A DNA stretch of 64,000 nt from NCBI GenBank assembly GCA_041906305.1, contig JAYRJL010000004.1, forward strand, positions 1 through 64,000, written 5' to 3'. How positions within the stretch are numbered: position 1 is the first letter of the stretch; each line of letters starts with the position of its first letter. This DNA comes from SHVZ01 sp041906305. GTDB lineage: Bacteria > Pseudomonadota > Alphaproteobacteria > SHVZ01. Positions 51,286 through 58,857 of this stretch are shown piece by piece. The notes beneath the pieces were generated by a model, which saw only the letters and a list, made by a program, of their open reading frames with translations, was not told where the DNA came from and made no database searches. Position numbers and translations under genes: made by a program.

Positions 51286-52065
51286 ATGCCCGACACCCAG
51301 CTGCCGCGCGTGCCGTCGATGAAGGACCGCGTCTCGCCTGAGGAGTGGCGGATGCGGGTCGATCTCGCCGCCTGCTATCGGCTGGCGGCGCGTTACGGTT
51401 GGGTCGACCTGATCGCCACCCACATCTCGGCGCGCGTGCCGGCGCCGGAGGGGCAGCACCATTTTCTCATCAATCCGTTCGGCCTGCTGTTCAACCAGGT
51501 GACGGCGTCGAGCCTAGTCAAGATCGACCAGGACAGCCGGAAGATCGACGACAGCCCCTATCCGGTGAACCCGGCCGGCTTCGTGATCCACTCGGCGCTG
51601 CACATGCATAACCATGACGCGATCTGCGTGCTGCACACCCACACCGTCGCCGGCATGGCGGTGTCGATGCAGAAGAACGGCCTGCTGATGGCGAGCCAGC
51701 ACGCCGCCTGCTTCTACGGGCATGTCGGCTACCACGACATCAAGCACATGGAAGCGGGCGTCGAAGGGCGCGAGATCCTGGCGAACGATCTCGGCCCGCA
51801 TCGCGCTTTGATCATGCGCAACCACGGCCTGCTGACCACAGGCCGCACCGTGGCCGAAGCCTTCACCATCATGCACTTCCTCGAGAAGGCCTGCGCGGCG
51901 CAGGTCGCGGCACAGGCGGGCGGCGCCGAGATCCTGCTGATGGAAGAGAAGACCTGCGCCTGGATCGGCGACGTCAGCTTCAACGGGACGCTGAAGCACT
52001 CCGAGATGGCGTGGCCGTCGCTGCTGGCCGAGCTCGACGCGAGCGATCCCAGCTACAAGAACTGA
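51286..52065 (+). CDS. Class II aldolase/adducin-family protein, copy 2
   Basis: 259 aa, same length as copy 1 and very similar along the whole chain, so a tandem duplication. Zinc-site motifs CVLHTHTVAGMAVSMQ and MRNHGLLTTGRTVAEAF are conserved. Differences concentrate near the C-terminus (EEKTCAWIGDVSFNG against DETCVFFGEFFRNS in copy 1), which might change specificity. Four-base gap to copy 1, so co-transcribed. Confidence 0.9.
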   Translation: MPDTQLPRVPSMKDRVSPEEWRMRVDLAACYRLAARYGWVDLIATHISARVPAPEGQHHFLINPFGLLFNQVTASSLVKIDQDSRKIDDSPYPVNPAGFVIHSALHMHNHDAICVLHTHTVAGMAVSMQKNGLLMASQHAACFYGHVGYHDIKHMEAGVEGREILANDLGPHRALIMRNHGLLTTGRTVAEAFTIMHFLEKACAAQVAAQAGGAEILLMEEKTCAWIGDVSFNGTLKHSEMAWPSLLAELDASDPSYKN

Positions 52066-52076
52066 GCTATTCGAGC

Positions 52077-52222
52077 GCTCGCTGGCGCTCGCTTGCCCCC
52101 ATCCCAACCTTCCCCCGCGCTTCGCACGAGGGAAGGGGCACGAAACGCGCTTCGCTTCTTAGAACCCTCCCTCGCGTCGTACGCGGGGGAGGGCAGGGTG
52201 GGGGCCGAGCGAAGCGAGCATC
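52077..52222. repeat. Long imperfect inverted repeat, dispersed-repeat-like
   Basis: A roughly 25-base arm at 52095-52119 (GCCCCCATCCC...CCCCCGCG) is an imperfect reverse complement of 52182-52205 (CGCGGGGGAGGG...GTGGGGGC). Outer arms also match partly (GAGCGCTCGC... with GCGAAGCGAGC). It fills the space between two convergent genes. Pyrimidine/purine-rich palindromes of this kind recur in intergenic regions of alphaproteobacteria. It may also act as a bidirectional terminator. Confidence 0.6.
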
Positions 52223-52226
52223 TTGC

Positions 52227-53120
52227 TTACATCAACCCGTACATCGTCTGCCCGGGCACCGGGGCATCGGCGATGAGGATCGAGCCGGTCTCGGACTCGG
52301 TGATGTAGATCTGCCTACCGTCCGGGCTATAGGCGAGGTTGGTCGTCATCAGGCCGGCGGCGGAACGGATGCGATAGGCGGGCTCGCCCTGCTTGTCGAA
52401 GAGGAACACCGATCCCAGCCGGTTGACCGCGACCGCCAGGCCGCCGGTCTCGTCCATCGCGAGCCCGTCGGGGCCCGAGTAGCCGCCGGAGAAGGTCTGG
52501 AAGGCGCCGAGCCGGTCGACTCTGCCGTCGGAGAGGATGCCGCAGCGCCAGACTTGCGGGCCGAAGGTCACGGCGATGAAGAGATGCGTCTCCGCCGGGT
52601 TCATGACGATGCCGTTTGGGCTCGGCACGTTGTTCAGCAGCATGTCGAGCTTGCCCGACGCCGAGTAGCGGAACACGCGGCCCGTCGGGTCGCGGAGATC
52701 GGTCGAGCCCTGGTCGGTGAAGTAGAGATCGCCGTTCGAGCGGAAGAACAGGTCGTTCACGCCCTTGTAGTCGGGCATCAGCCGGTCGCGGCCGATGAAG
52801 GCCCGGACCTTCCCCGACACCGGGTCCATCCGCATGATCCCGTTCTTGCGGTCGGCGATGAAGATCTCGCCCGACTTGTGGATCTTGAGGCCGTTCGGGA
52901 TGCCGTCGTACTCGGCGGCGATCTCGATCCGCTTGGTCGGAAGGATGCGGAGGATCTGGCCGGCATAGGAATTGACGACATAGAGGTTTCCGTCGCGGTC
53001 GAAGGAGGGGCCTTCGAGGAAGGAGTGCGGCTTGCCGTCGCCGGCCTTCAGGCCAAGCGTGTCGACGACGCTGACGAAGACGCGGGAAGGCAGGTCCTTC
53101 GGCGGCGCGTAGAGGCTCAT
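52227..53120 (-). CDS. SMP-30/gluconolactonase-like beta-propeller protein
   Basis: 297 aa. Six-bladed calcium-dependent lactonase fold: EGPSFDRDGNLYVVNSYAGQI with the metal Glu and Asn, PNGLKIHKSGEIFIADRKNG, VNDLFFRSNGDLYFTDQG, PNGIVMNPAETHLFIAVT, and SGPDGLAMDETGGLAVAV with the metal Asp. Lactonases of this family open sugar lactones. It follows a sugar-type ABC importer by 1 bp, so a sugar-lactone step after uptake is plausible. No signal peptide. Confidence 0.9.
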   Translation of the reverse strand: MSLYAPPKDLPSRVFVSVVDTLGLKAGDGKPHSFLEGPSFDRDGNLYVVNSYAGQILRILPTKRIEIAAEYDGIPNGLKIHKSGEIFIADRKNGIMRMDPVSGKVRAFIGRDRLMPDYKGVNDLFFRSNGDLYFTDQGSTDLRDPTGRVFRYSASGKLDMLLNNVPSPNGIVMNPAETHLFIAVTFGPQVWRCGILSDGRVDRLGAFQTFSGGYSGPDGLAMDETGGLAVAVNRLGSVFLFDKQGEPAYRIRSAAGLMTTNLAYSPDGRQIYITESETGSILIADAPVPGQTMYGLM

Positions 53121-53121
53121 C

Positions 53122-53964
53122 TCAATCCTTTACGCCGCCCGAGGTGAGGCCGGTTACCATGTATTTCCTGACCGAGAAGTAGAGCACGGTCGGCGGGATC
53201 GAGTAGATGATGCCGACCGCCATCAGCAGCGGCCAGGGCGCGGAGTCGTCGGAGCGAAAGAGGCCGAGCGTCACGGTCAACGTGACCCGCGTCTCGTGGG
53301 AGAGGATCAGGAACGCGTAGAGATACTCGTTCCAGGCATGCAGCAGCGCGAAGGTGCCGATCGCGATCATCGCCGGGCGGATCAGCGGCAGGTAGACGAG
53401 GGTGAAGATCTGCCAGCGGCTGGCGCCGTCGACCATCGCCGCCTCGTCGAGCTCGAAAGGCACGCTGTCGGCGTAGTTGCGCAAGACCCAGATCGCATAG
53501 GGCGTGGTGAAGGTGACGACGGCGAAGATCAGGCCCCACTGCGTATCCAGCAGCTTGTAGGCGCCCATCACCTGATAGAAGGGGATCGCCAGGAAGGCTG
53601 CCGGGATCAGGTAGGTGGTCAGCGCCAGGTTGTTGACGAAGGGCGCGAGACGCAGCTTGAGCCGTCCGATCGCGAAGCTCGCCATCGTCGCGATGAAGAG
53701 CACGATCGCCATGCTGGCTGCGGCGATCCAGACGCTGTTGCCGAGCTGGACCCAGAAGAATTTGAGGTAGTGGTTGTCCTGCTTGAAGACGGTGATGTAA
53801 TTCGCGAGCGTCGGGTTCTCGGGCCACAGCTTGCCGGCAAACATCGCGTTCGCCGGCGTGATCGACATGATCATCATGTTGTAGAGCGGGGCCATCGTCC
53901 AAAGGAAGATGACGGCGCCGAGAAGCGCCAAGCCCGCGTATTCGGCGAAGCGGCGAAGCGTCAT
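53122..53964 (-). CDS. Sugar-type ABC permease (MalG/UgpE-like)
   Basis: 280 aa, start ATG overlapping the previous permease (ATGA). Six membrane helices; N-terminal YAGLALLGAVIFLWTMAPLYNMMIMS; EAA loop DEAAMVDGASRWQIFTLVYLPLIRPA; C-terminal YFSVRKYMVTGLTSGGVKD typical of CUT1 permeases. Works with the MalF-like permease and the family-1 binding protein. No ATPase gene accompanies them. Confidence 0.95.
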   Translation of the reverse strand: MTLRRFAEYAGLALLGAVIFLWTMAPLYNMMIMSITPANAMFAGKLWPENPTLANYITVFKQDNHYLKFFWVQLGNSVWIAAASMAIVLFIATMASFAIGRLKLRLAPFVNNLALTTYLIPAAFLAIPFYQVMGAYKLLDTQWGLIFAVVTFTTPYAIWVLRNYADSVPFELDEAAMVDGASRWQIFTLVYLPLIRPAMIAIGTFALLHAWNEYLYAFLILSHETRVTLTVTLGLFRSDDSAPWPLLMAVGIIYSIPPTVLYFSVRKYMVTGLTSGGVKD

Positions 53965-54833
53965 GCCTGCCTCCCGCCGGACTTCGACAGGCGGCGCGTG
54001 AGCAGGATCACCAGCGGGATCAGGATCGGGACCGCGGAGACCATGGTGACGATGCCGGCCTCGAAGTCGGCCTGGCGGAAGGCGTAGCGGATGCCCATGG
54101 TCGCCAGCGTGTTGGTTCGGTCGGCGGGGCCGCCGCCGGTCAGCAGGTAGACGCTGTTGAAGTCGCCGAGCGACCAGATCGTGGTCAGCATCGTCGAGGT
54201 CAGGAAAAGGGCCTTCAGCTGCGGGAAGGTGACGTGGCGGAAGCGCTGCCACTGCGTGGCGCCGTCGATCGCTGCGGCCTCGTAGAGATCCTTCGGGATC
54301 GCCATGCGGCCGGCGACCAGGATCATCGTCCAGAAGGGAAGGTACTTCCAGATATGGACGCCGATGATCGCCGAGAGCCCGTAGGCCGGGTTGGTCAGCC
54401 AGTTCGGTCCATCGATACGGAAGAGATCGAACAGCAGCGTGTTGACCATTCCCCACTCGGAATTGAGCATCCAGCGGATCGAGATGATCGACGGGATGTG
54501 CGGCACCGCCCAGGGCAGCAGGAACACCGCGCCGAGGATACGTACCCAGAGATAGGGGAGCGCGAAGAATCCCGACAGGAACAGCGCCAGGATCATCTTC
54601 AGGTTCACGCCGACCAGGAGGAAGACGAGCGTATTCCACGCCGTCCGCCAATAGATCGGATCGTCGAACAGCCGCACATAGGCCTTGAGGTCGGTCGCGA
54701 GCCAGATCGCGTAGCCGATCGGGTAGGCCACGAACAGCACGAAGACGACGACGTAGGGAAGGAGGAAGAAGAGACCCCAGGCGGCGTCCGAGGAAAGCCA
54801 GGGCGCGCGGGGAGCGGCTGCGGGTGCGGTCAT
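53961..54833 (-). CDS. Sugar-type ABC permease (MalF/UgpA-like)
   Basis: 290 aa. Six membrane helices after a short alanine-rich tail; first helix AAWGLFFLLPYVVVFVLFVAYPIGYAIW; EAA loop YEAAAIDGATQWQRFRHVTFPQLKALF; GGGPADRTNTLATMGIRYAF is typical of CUT1 permeases. Placed after the binding protein with a strong hairpin between, and before the MalG-like permease. Confidence 0.95.
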   Translation of the reverse strand: MTAPAAAPRAPWLSSDAAWGLFFLLPYVVVFVLFVAYPIGYAIWLATDLKAYVRLFDDPIYWRTAWNTLVFLLVGVNLKMILALFLSGFFALPYLWVRILGAVFLLPWAVPHIPSIISIRWMLNSEWGMVNTLLFDLFRIDGPNWLTNPAYGLSAIIGVHIWKYLPFWTMILVAGRMAIPKDLYEAAAIDGATQWQRFRHVTFPQLKALFLTSTMLTTIWSLGDFNSVYLLTGGGPADRTNTLATMGIRYAFRQADFEAGIVTMVSAVPILIPLVILLTRRLSKSGGRQA

Positions 54834-54851
54834 GATAGGCGGGAAGGAAAG

Positions 54852-54877
54852 GGCGGCGAGCCCGAGAGCTCGCCGCC
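54852..54877 (-). promoter_or_regulatory. Perfect 10-bp hairpin between binding-protein and permease genes
   Basis: GGCGGCGAGC (54852-54861) and GCTCGCCGCC (54868-54877) pair exactly around a 6-nt loop. On the minus strand it follows the binding-protein stop by 11 nt and a pyrimidine-rich tract follows. Similar stems after binding-protein genes protect the upstream mRNA and lower permease expression. Confidence 0.6.
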
Positions 54878-54888
54878 TTCGGTCAGCT

Positions 54889-56223
54889 TCAGCTCATGAC
54901 CTTGGCCATGCGCTCGGCCAGCTCGTCGACCGCCTTCTCGGTGGTCCAGCCGTCGAGCACGATGCGGCCCAGCATCTTGCCCCAGAGCTGCTCCGCCATG
55001 ACCTTCGCGTAGTTGCGGTTGTAGGTCTGCGGGAACGGCTTGTTGGTCGCCTGGGTGAACTGCTTGAACGCGGCCGAGCGGTGCGGGTCCTTTGGGTCGG
55101 AGTAGAACGGATCGTTGATCAGCGCCGGCATCACCGGCATGAAGCGGCCGTTCATCGCCTTCATCATCGGGCCCATGTTCTCGGGCGTGAGGAAGACCTT
55201 CATGAAGGACTTCGCGTTGGCGATGTTCTTCGACTGCTTGAAGATCAGCACCTGCTTGACCGAGATCATCGTCGGCGTCGGCTTGCCGTCCGGACCGTTC
55301 GGCCACGGCACGGTCCGCATGTTCTTGTAGTAGTTGTCCGGGTTGCTCGCGAGCTGCGACATCGGAATCGACAGCGTCGGGTTCATCGCGACGAGGTTCT
55401 TCTTGTTGAGGAACGAGACGTTGTCGTCGGCGCCGCCCCAGTTGGTGGCGTCCGGCGGCGAGCACTGGTTCTTGATCGGCTTGACGTAGCTGTCGATCGC
55501 CTGGACGACCTTCTTCTTCACGTCCGGCTCGTTGATGCGGAGCTTGCCGTCAGGAGCCACGACCTCGGCGCCATAGGCGTTGAGATAGATGTGGATGTTG
55601 AAGAAGGGATCGTTCGACGAGGTGGACGAGCCCTGGCCGACGCCGTAGAGCCGGGTACCCTTGGCGCGGAGGGCGGGCTGCACCTTCGAGCACCAGAAGT
55701 CGAAGAAGGGCTCCCAGGAAGTCGGCACGTCCGAGTCCTTGAAGCCCGCCTGCTCGAGCAGGTCGCTCCAGTAGTGGACATGCGGCGACATCTGGAAGAA
55801 CGGCATCGCGTAGTACGACTTCTTGCCGGTCTTGCCGTTGAGGAACTGGAGGGAGTCGAGCACGCCCGGCTGGATCTGGTCCTTGATCGGCTCGATGACG
55901 TCGGAGACGTCGGCCATCAGGTCGTCATAGGCCCAGGTCGGGGTATAGGCGAGGTCGTAGGAGAAGTCGTAGGTGAGGTCGGGCGGCAGGCCGGCCTTCA
56001 GCGCCGGGATCGTCTTCGCCTCGGTGTCGCCGGAGGCGTAGTAACTGACGTCGGCCTTCTTCCCTGTCTGCTTCTCCCACAGCGCGACGACCGCCTTGAA
56101 GGCGTTGTCCTCGGCCTCGGTGACGCCCTTGGTCCACCAGATCACGAGATCCTGGGCCTGGGCCGGCATCGCAAAGCCGAAAGCCACGACGGCGGCGGCG
56201 ATAACGGAACGAACGGCGCGCAT
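54889..56223 (-). CDS. Sugar ABC transporter substrate-binding protein, family 1
   Basis: 444 aa. Signal peptide MRAVRSVIAAAVVAFGFAMPAQAQ, so periplasmic. Family-1 pattern: DLVIWWTKGVTEAEDNAFKAVVALWEKQTG, central VPTSWEPFFDF, and C-terminal KSFMKVFLTPENMGPMMKAMNGRFMPV. GGAGGAA lies 5 nt before ATG. A 10-bp palindrome CGAAATTTCG (56240-56249) lies just upstream. First gene of the importer, followed by two permeases and the lactonase; ligand probably a carbohydrate or sugar acid. Confidence 0.93.
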   Translation of the reverse strand: MRAVRSVIAAAVVAFGFAMPAQAQDLVIWWTKGVTEAEDNAFKAVVALWEKQTGKKADVSYYASGDTEAKTIPALKAGLPPDLTYDFSYDLAYTPTWAYDDLMADVSDVIEPIKDQIQPGVLDSLQFLNGKTGKKSYYAMPFFQMSPHVHYWSDLLEQAGFKDSDVPTSWEPFFDFWCSKVQPALRAKGTRLYGVGQGSSTSSNDPFFNIHIYLNAYGAEVVAPDGKLRINEPDVKKKVVQAIDSYVKPIKNQCSPPDATNWGGADDNVSFLNKKNLVAMNPTLSIPMSQLASNPDNYYKNMRTVPWPNGPDGKPTPTMISVKQVLIFKQSKNIANAKSFMKVFLTPENMGPMMKAMNGRFMPVMPALINDPFYSDPKDPHRSAAFKQFTQATNKPFPQTYNRNYAKVMAEQLWGKMLGRIVLDGWTTEKAVDELAERMAKVMS

Positions 56224-56239
56224 CGGTTTCCTCCCCGAA

Positions 56240-56249
56240 CGAAATTTCG
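56240..56249. promoter_or_regulatory. Palindrome upstream of sugar binding-protein gene
   Basis: CGAAATTTCG is a perfect 10-bp palindrome 17 bp before the start codon. A short operator is possible, but so close to the start it might only be chance. Confidence 0.2.
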
Positions 56250-56326
56250 AGAAGGAAAGCCTGTCACGCGCCCATGGGGGTGGTCAAACGCCGGTCCGGC
56301 CTCGCGAAACCGGGGCGGGGCGAAAC

Positions 56327-57013
56327 TCAGACGTAACCGGGGATCCGCCAGTCGACGAGATGGTCCACGACCTTGCGGCCGCCGGCCGTCTCCTCGGCGG
56401 CGAGCAGAATCGCGCGCCGCTGCTCGGGCGAATCCACGTGGCCCCAGACATGGACAGCCTCGTCGTCGACGATGACGTTGGCATGCGCCGCGATCGCGAA
56501 CGGAAGCTTCTTGAGTTCGGCCATCATCGCGGTGCGGACGGCGTCGCCGCTGGAGACCGGCCGGTTCCATTTCGGCCCGGCGGCCACGAGCGCCCGCACG
56601 ATGTCGGCGCGGCTGACGATGCCGACGAGTCTGCCGTCGCGCACCACCGGCACCCGCTTGATCCGCCTGGTTTCGAGCAGGCGGGCGATCTCAGCGAGGT
56701 CGGCGTCCTCGTTCACGGTGACGGCGGGCCTGGTCATCACGTCGGCCGCGGTGCGGCCGTGGGTCTTGACGTAATCTCCGGCGAGCGAGCGGTCGCTGGA
56801 GAAAAGATCGAGCCACCAGGAGCGGCGGTCGGTGCCGAGCTCGGCGCGGCGGACGAGATCGCCTTCGCTGACGACCCCGAGGACGCGATCCTCATCGTCG
56901 ATGACCGGCACGGCACTGATCCGGCGGTCCCACATCTCGTGCGCGATCTCGTGGATCGGCGCTTCGGGCGAGGCGGCGCAGACGTCGGTGGTCATCACAT
57001 CGGCAGCGCGCAT
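56327..57013 (-). CDS. CBS-pair and BON-domain protein, copy 2
   Basis: 228 aa from ATG 57013. Two CBS motifs form one Bateman module (about 1-60, AADVMTTDVCAASPEAPIHEIAHEMWDRRISAVPVID and GVVSEGDLVRR; about 90-150, AADVMTRPAVTVNEDADLAEIARLLETRRIKRVPVV and GIVSRADIVRAL). A C-terminal BON domain follows (about 165-225; ANVIVDDEAVHVWGHVDSPEQRRAI). CBS modules bind adenine nucleotides; BON domains bind membranes or proteins. Soluble, no signal. Close paralogue of the next gene upstream, 104 bp away. May be read from the same FNR-type promoter. Confidence 0.9.
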   Translation of the reverse strand: MRAADVMTTDVCAASPEAPIHEIAHEMWDRRISAVPVIDDEDRVLGVVSEGDLVRRAELGTDRRSWWLDLFSSDRSLAGDYVKTHGRTAADVMTRPAVTVNEDADLAEIARLLETRRIKRVPVVRDGRLVGIVSRADIVRALVAAGPKWNRPVSSGDAVRTAMMAELKKLPFAIAAHANVIVDDEAVHVWGHVDSPEQRRAILLAAEETAGGRKVVDHLVDWRIPGYV

Positions 57014-57117
57014 GGGCGGTCTCCCCGGCGAATATAGGGAGAAACACTCGAGTTCCGACCGGGTTGCGGTATCCCGTCGGGGGCTGGCCCGTCGCGGGCG
57101 GCGGCCTCCGGAACGGG

Positions 57118-57807
57118 CTAGGCGTACCCGTGCACGCGCCAGTCGGCCATGTTGTCGACCACCTGGGTGACGCCCTTGGTGTTCTCGGCGATCACCCGGA
57201 TCGCGGCGCGCTGCTCCGCCGACTCGACGTTGCCCCAGAGATGCACTTCGCCCTCGTCGACGACGACGTTGATATAGGTGCCGTGAACGAAGGGCAGGCG
57301 GCGGACCTCGTCGAGGATCGAGGCGCGGATCTTCTTCTCGTCGCTCCGGCGCGACCGGTTCCAGGACTTGGCGGCGACGATCAGGCCGCGGACGATGTCG
57401 GAGCGGCTGACGATGCCGACCAGCTTGCCGTCGCGGACGACCGGAACCCGCTTGATGCCCTTGGATTCGAGAAGCGTGGCGATCTCGCCGACGTCGGTCG
57501 TCTCGCTCACGACGACGGCCGGATGCGTCATCACGTCCCGTGCGGTCCGGCCGTGCGATTTCACGTAGTCGCGGGCGAGGCTGTCGTCGCCCGCGAAGAT
57601 GTCGGTCCATTTCGGCTTCTTCATTGTGCCGAGCTCGATCCGGCGCAGGAGGTCGCCCTCGCTGACGATGCCCAGCACCTTGTCGTTGAGGTCGACGATG
57701 GGCAATGCGCTGATGCCGCGGTCACAAAGCTTGCGGGCGATCTCGTTGATCGGCGTGTCCGGTCCGGCCGAGCAGACGTTGACGCTCATGATGTCGATGG
57801 CCTGCAT
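57118..57807 (-). CDS. CBS-pair and BON-domain protein, copy 1
   Basis: 229 aa. Same layout as its neighbour: CBS pair (AIDIMSVNVCSAGPDTPINEIARKLCDRGISALPIVD, GIVSEGDLLRR; ARDVMTHPAVVVSETTDVGEIATLLESKGIKRVPVV, GIVSRSDIVRGL) and C-terminal BON (INVVVDEGEVHLWGNVESAEQRAAI). GGGAG is 7 nt before ATG. Two FNR/FixK-type boxes and a -10-like GATGAT (57834-57839) precede it at spacing suited to activation under low oxygen. Role is probably regulatory, sensing energy charge; partners unknown. Confidence 0.9.
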   Translation of the reverse strand: MQAIDIMSVNVCSAGPDTPINEIARKLCDRGISALPIVDLNDKVLGIVSEGDLLRRIELGTMKKPKWTDIFAGDDSLARDYVKSHGRTARDVMTHPAVVVSETTDVGEIATLLESKGIKRVPVVRDGKLVGIVSRSDIVRGLIVAAKSWNRSRRSDEKKIRASILDEVRRLPFVHGTYINVVVDEGEVHLWGNVESAEQRAAIRVIAENTKGVTQVVDNMADWRVHGYA

Positions 57808-57842
57808 GTGTTGACTCCCCTTGTGTTGGGAAAATCATCGCG

Positions 57843-57950
57843 TCAGCGACCCGGGGCGGCCTTGATCTGGGTCAAGCGAACGATTTGATTCAGATCAAGG
57901 ACGCCCATATGGATCCGAGGCATGGTGCGTGTGTCGTCGGACCTCGTCAT
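57843..57950 (-). CDS. Possible 35-residue small ORF with strong ribosome site
   Basis: Begins at ATG 57950 preceded by GGAGGAGACC, the strongest Shine-Dalgarno sequence in this stretch, and stops at TGA 57843. The peptide begins MTRSDDTRTMPRIHMG. It overlaps both FNR-type boxes, whose inverted repeats then encode part of it. It could be a leader peptide, a small protein or a chance frame. No family is recognised. Confidence 0.3.
   Translation of the reverse strand: MTRSDDTRTMPRIHMGVLDLNQIVRLTQIKAAPGR
57862..57875 (-). promoter_or_regulatory. FNR/FixK-type box 1
   Basis: TTGATCTGGGTCAA, one mismatch from TTGAT-N4-ATCAA. Its centre lies 41-42 bp upstream of the start point predicted from the -10-like GATGAT (57834-57839), the class II activator position. 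Confidence 0.65.
57885..57898 (-). promoter_or_regulatory. FNR/FixK-type box 2
   Basis: TTGATTCAGATCAA, a perfect match to the FNR consensus TTGAT-N4-ATCAA, centred 23 bp upstream of box 1. Confidence 0.65.
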
Positions 57951-57985
57951 GGTCTCCTCCCTAACGACGACTGGCGCGGCTGTCC

Positions 57986-58014
57986 GGGGGATCGGCGGCC
58001 GCGCCCCCCTTTTT
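57986..58014 (+). terminator. Rho-independent-terminator-like hairpin with T-run
   Basis: GGGGG (57986-57990) pairs with CCCCC within 58004-58009, with a self-complementary CGGCCG inside the loop, followed directly by TTTTT. It is oriented on the plus strand, where no obvious gene ends, so it could stop antisense transcripts or end a small RNA. Confidence 0.4.
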
Positions 58015-58092
58015 CTTCCCTGTTTTTGTGCTGGCTCCGCGGGCACCTGCCCGGCGTATGATCGCGCTCTTTCCGAGCGACGGGGGCAGAGA

Positions 58093-58857
58093 ATGAATCT
58101 CTTCGATCTTAAGGGCCGGGTGGCGATCGTGACCGGCGGCAATGGCGGCATCGGCCTCGGCATGGCCAGGGGCCTGGCCGGCGCCGGGGCGACGATCGTC
58201 GTGGTCGGCCGCAACGACGACAAGAACAAGGCCGCGGTCAAGGAACTGAAGAAGCTCGGCGCGGAAGCCTCGTCCCAGATCGTCGACGTGACCAAGGAAT
58301 CGGCGGCCAAGAAGATGGTGAAGGACGCCGTCAAGAAGCATGGCCGTGTCGACATCCTCGTCAACAACGCGGGCATCAACATCCGCAAGCAGCCGGAGGA
58401 GTACACCGAGGCGGAGTGGCACCAGGTGATGGACACCAACCTGACCAGCGCCTTCCTCTGCTCGCGCGCCGTCTACGAGGCGATGAAGAAGGGCGGCGGT
58501 GGCAAGATCATCAACATCGGCTCGATGATGTCGATCTTCGGCGCCTCGTTCACGACGCCCTATGCGGCGAGCAAGGGCGGCATGGTGCAGATGACCAAGG
58601 CCCTCGCCTGTGCCTGGGCCAAGGACAACATCCAGGTGAACGCGGTGCTGCCGGGCTGGATCGACACCGACCTGACGAAGCGCGCGCGCCAGCAGGTGAA
58701 GGGGCTGCACGAACGCGTGCTCGGCCGCACGCCGGCCGGCCGCTGGGGCACGCCCGACGACCATGCCGGCATCGCCGTGTTCCTGGGCGGCCCGGGGTCG
58801 GACTTCGTCACCGGCACCGCGATCCCGGTCGACGGCGGCTATTCGGTCCAGGGCTGA
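58093..58857 (+). CDS. SDR-family oxidoreductase (gluconate/2-deoxygluconate dehydrogenase-like)
   Basis: 254 aa from ATG 58093. Classical short-chain dehydrogenase: cofactor motif TGGNGGIG (14-21), NNAG (91-94), catalytic S144, Y157 and K161 (YAASK), C-terminal PVDGGYSVQG. Resembles KduD/gluconate 5-dehydrogenase types acting on sugar acids. Downstream aldose epimerase (1-bp overlap), uronate-dehydrogenase-like and GMC oxidoreductase genes suggest a sugar-oxidation operon. In-frame upstream starts are shadows with poor composition. Confidence 0.9.
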   Translation: MNLFDLKGRVAIVTGGNGGIGLGMARGLAGAGATIVVVGRNDDKNKAAVKELKKLGAEASSQIVDVTKESAAKKMVKDAVKKHGRVDILVNNAGINIRKQPEEYTEAEWHQVMDTNLTSAFLCSRAVYEAMKKGGGGKIINIGSMMSIFGASFTTPYAASKGGMVQMTKALACAWAKDNIQVNAVLPGWIDTDLTKRARQQVKGLHERVLGRTPAGRWGTPDDHAGIAVFLGGPGSDFVTGTAIPVDGGYSVQG

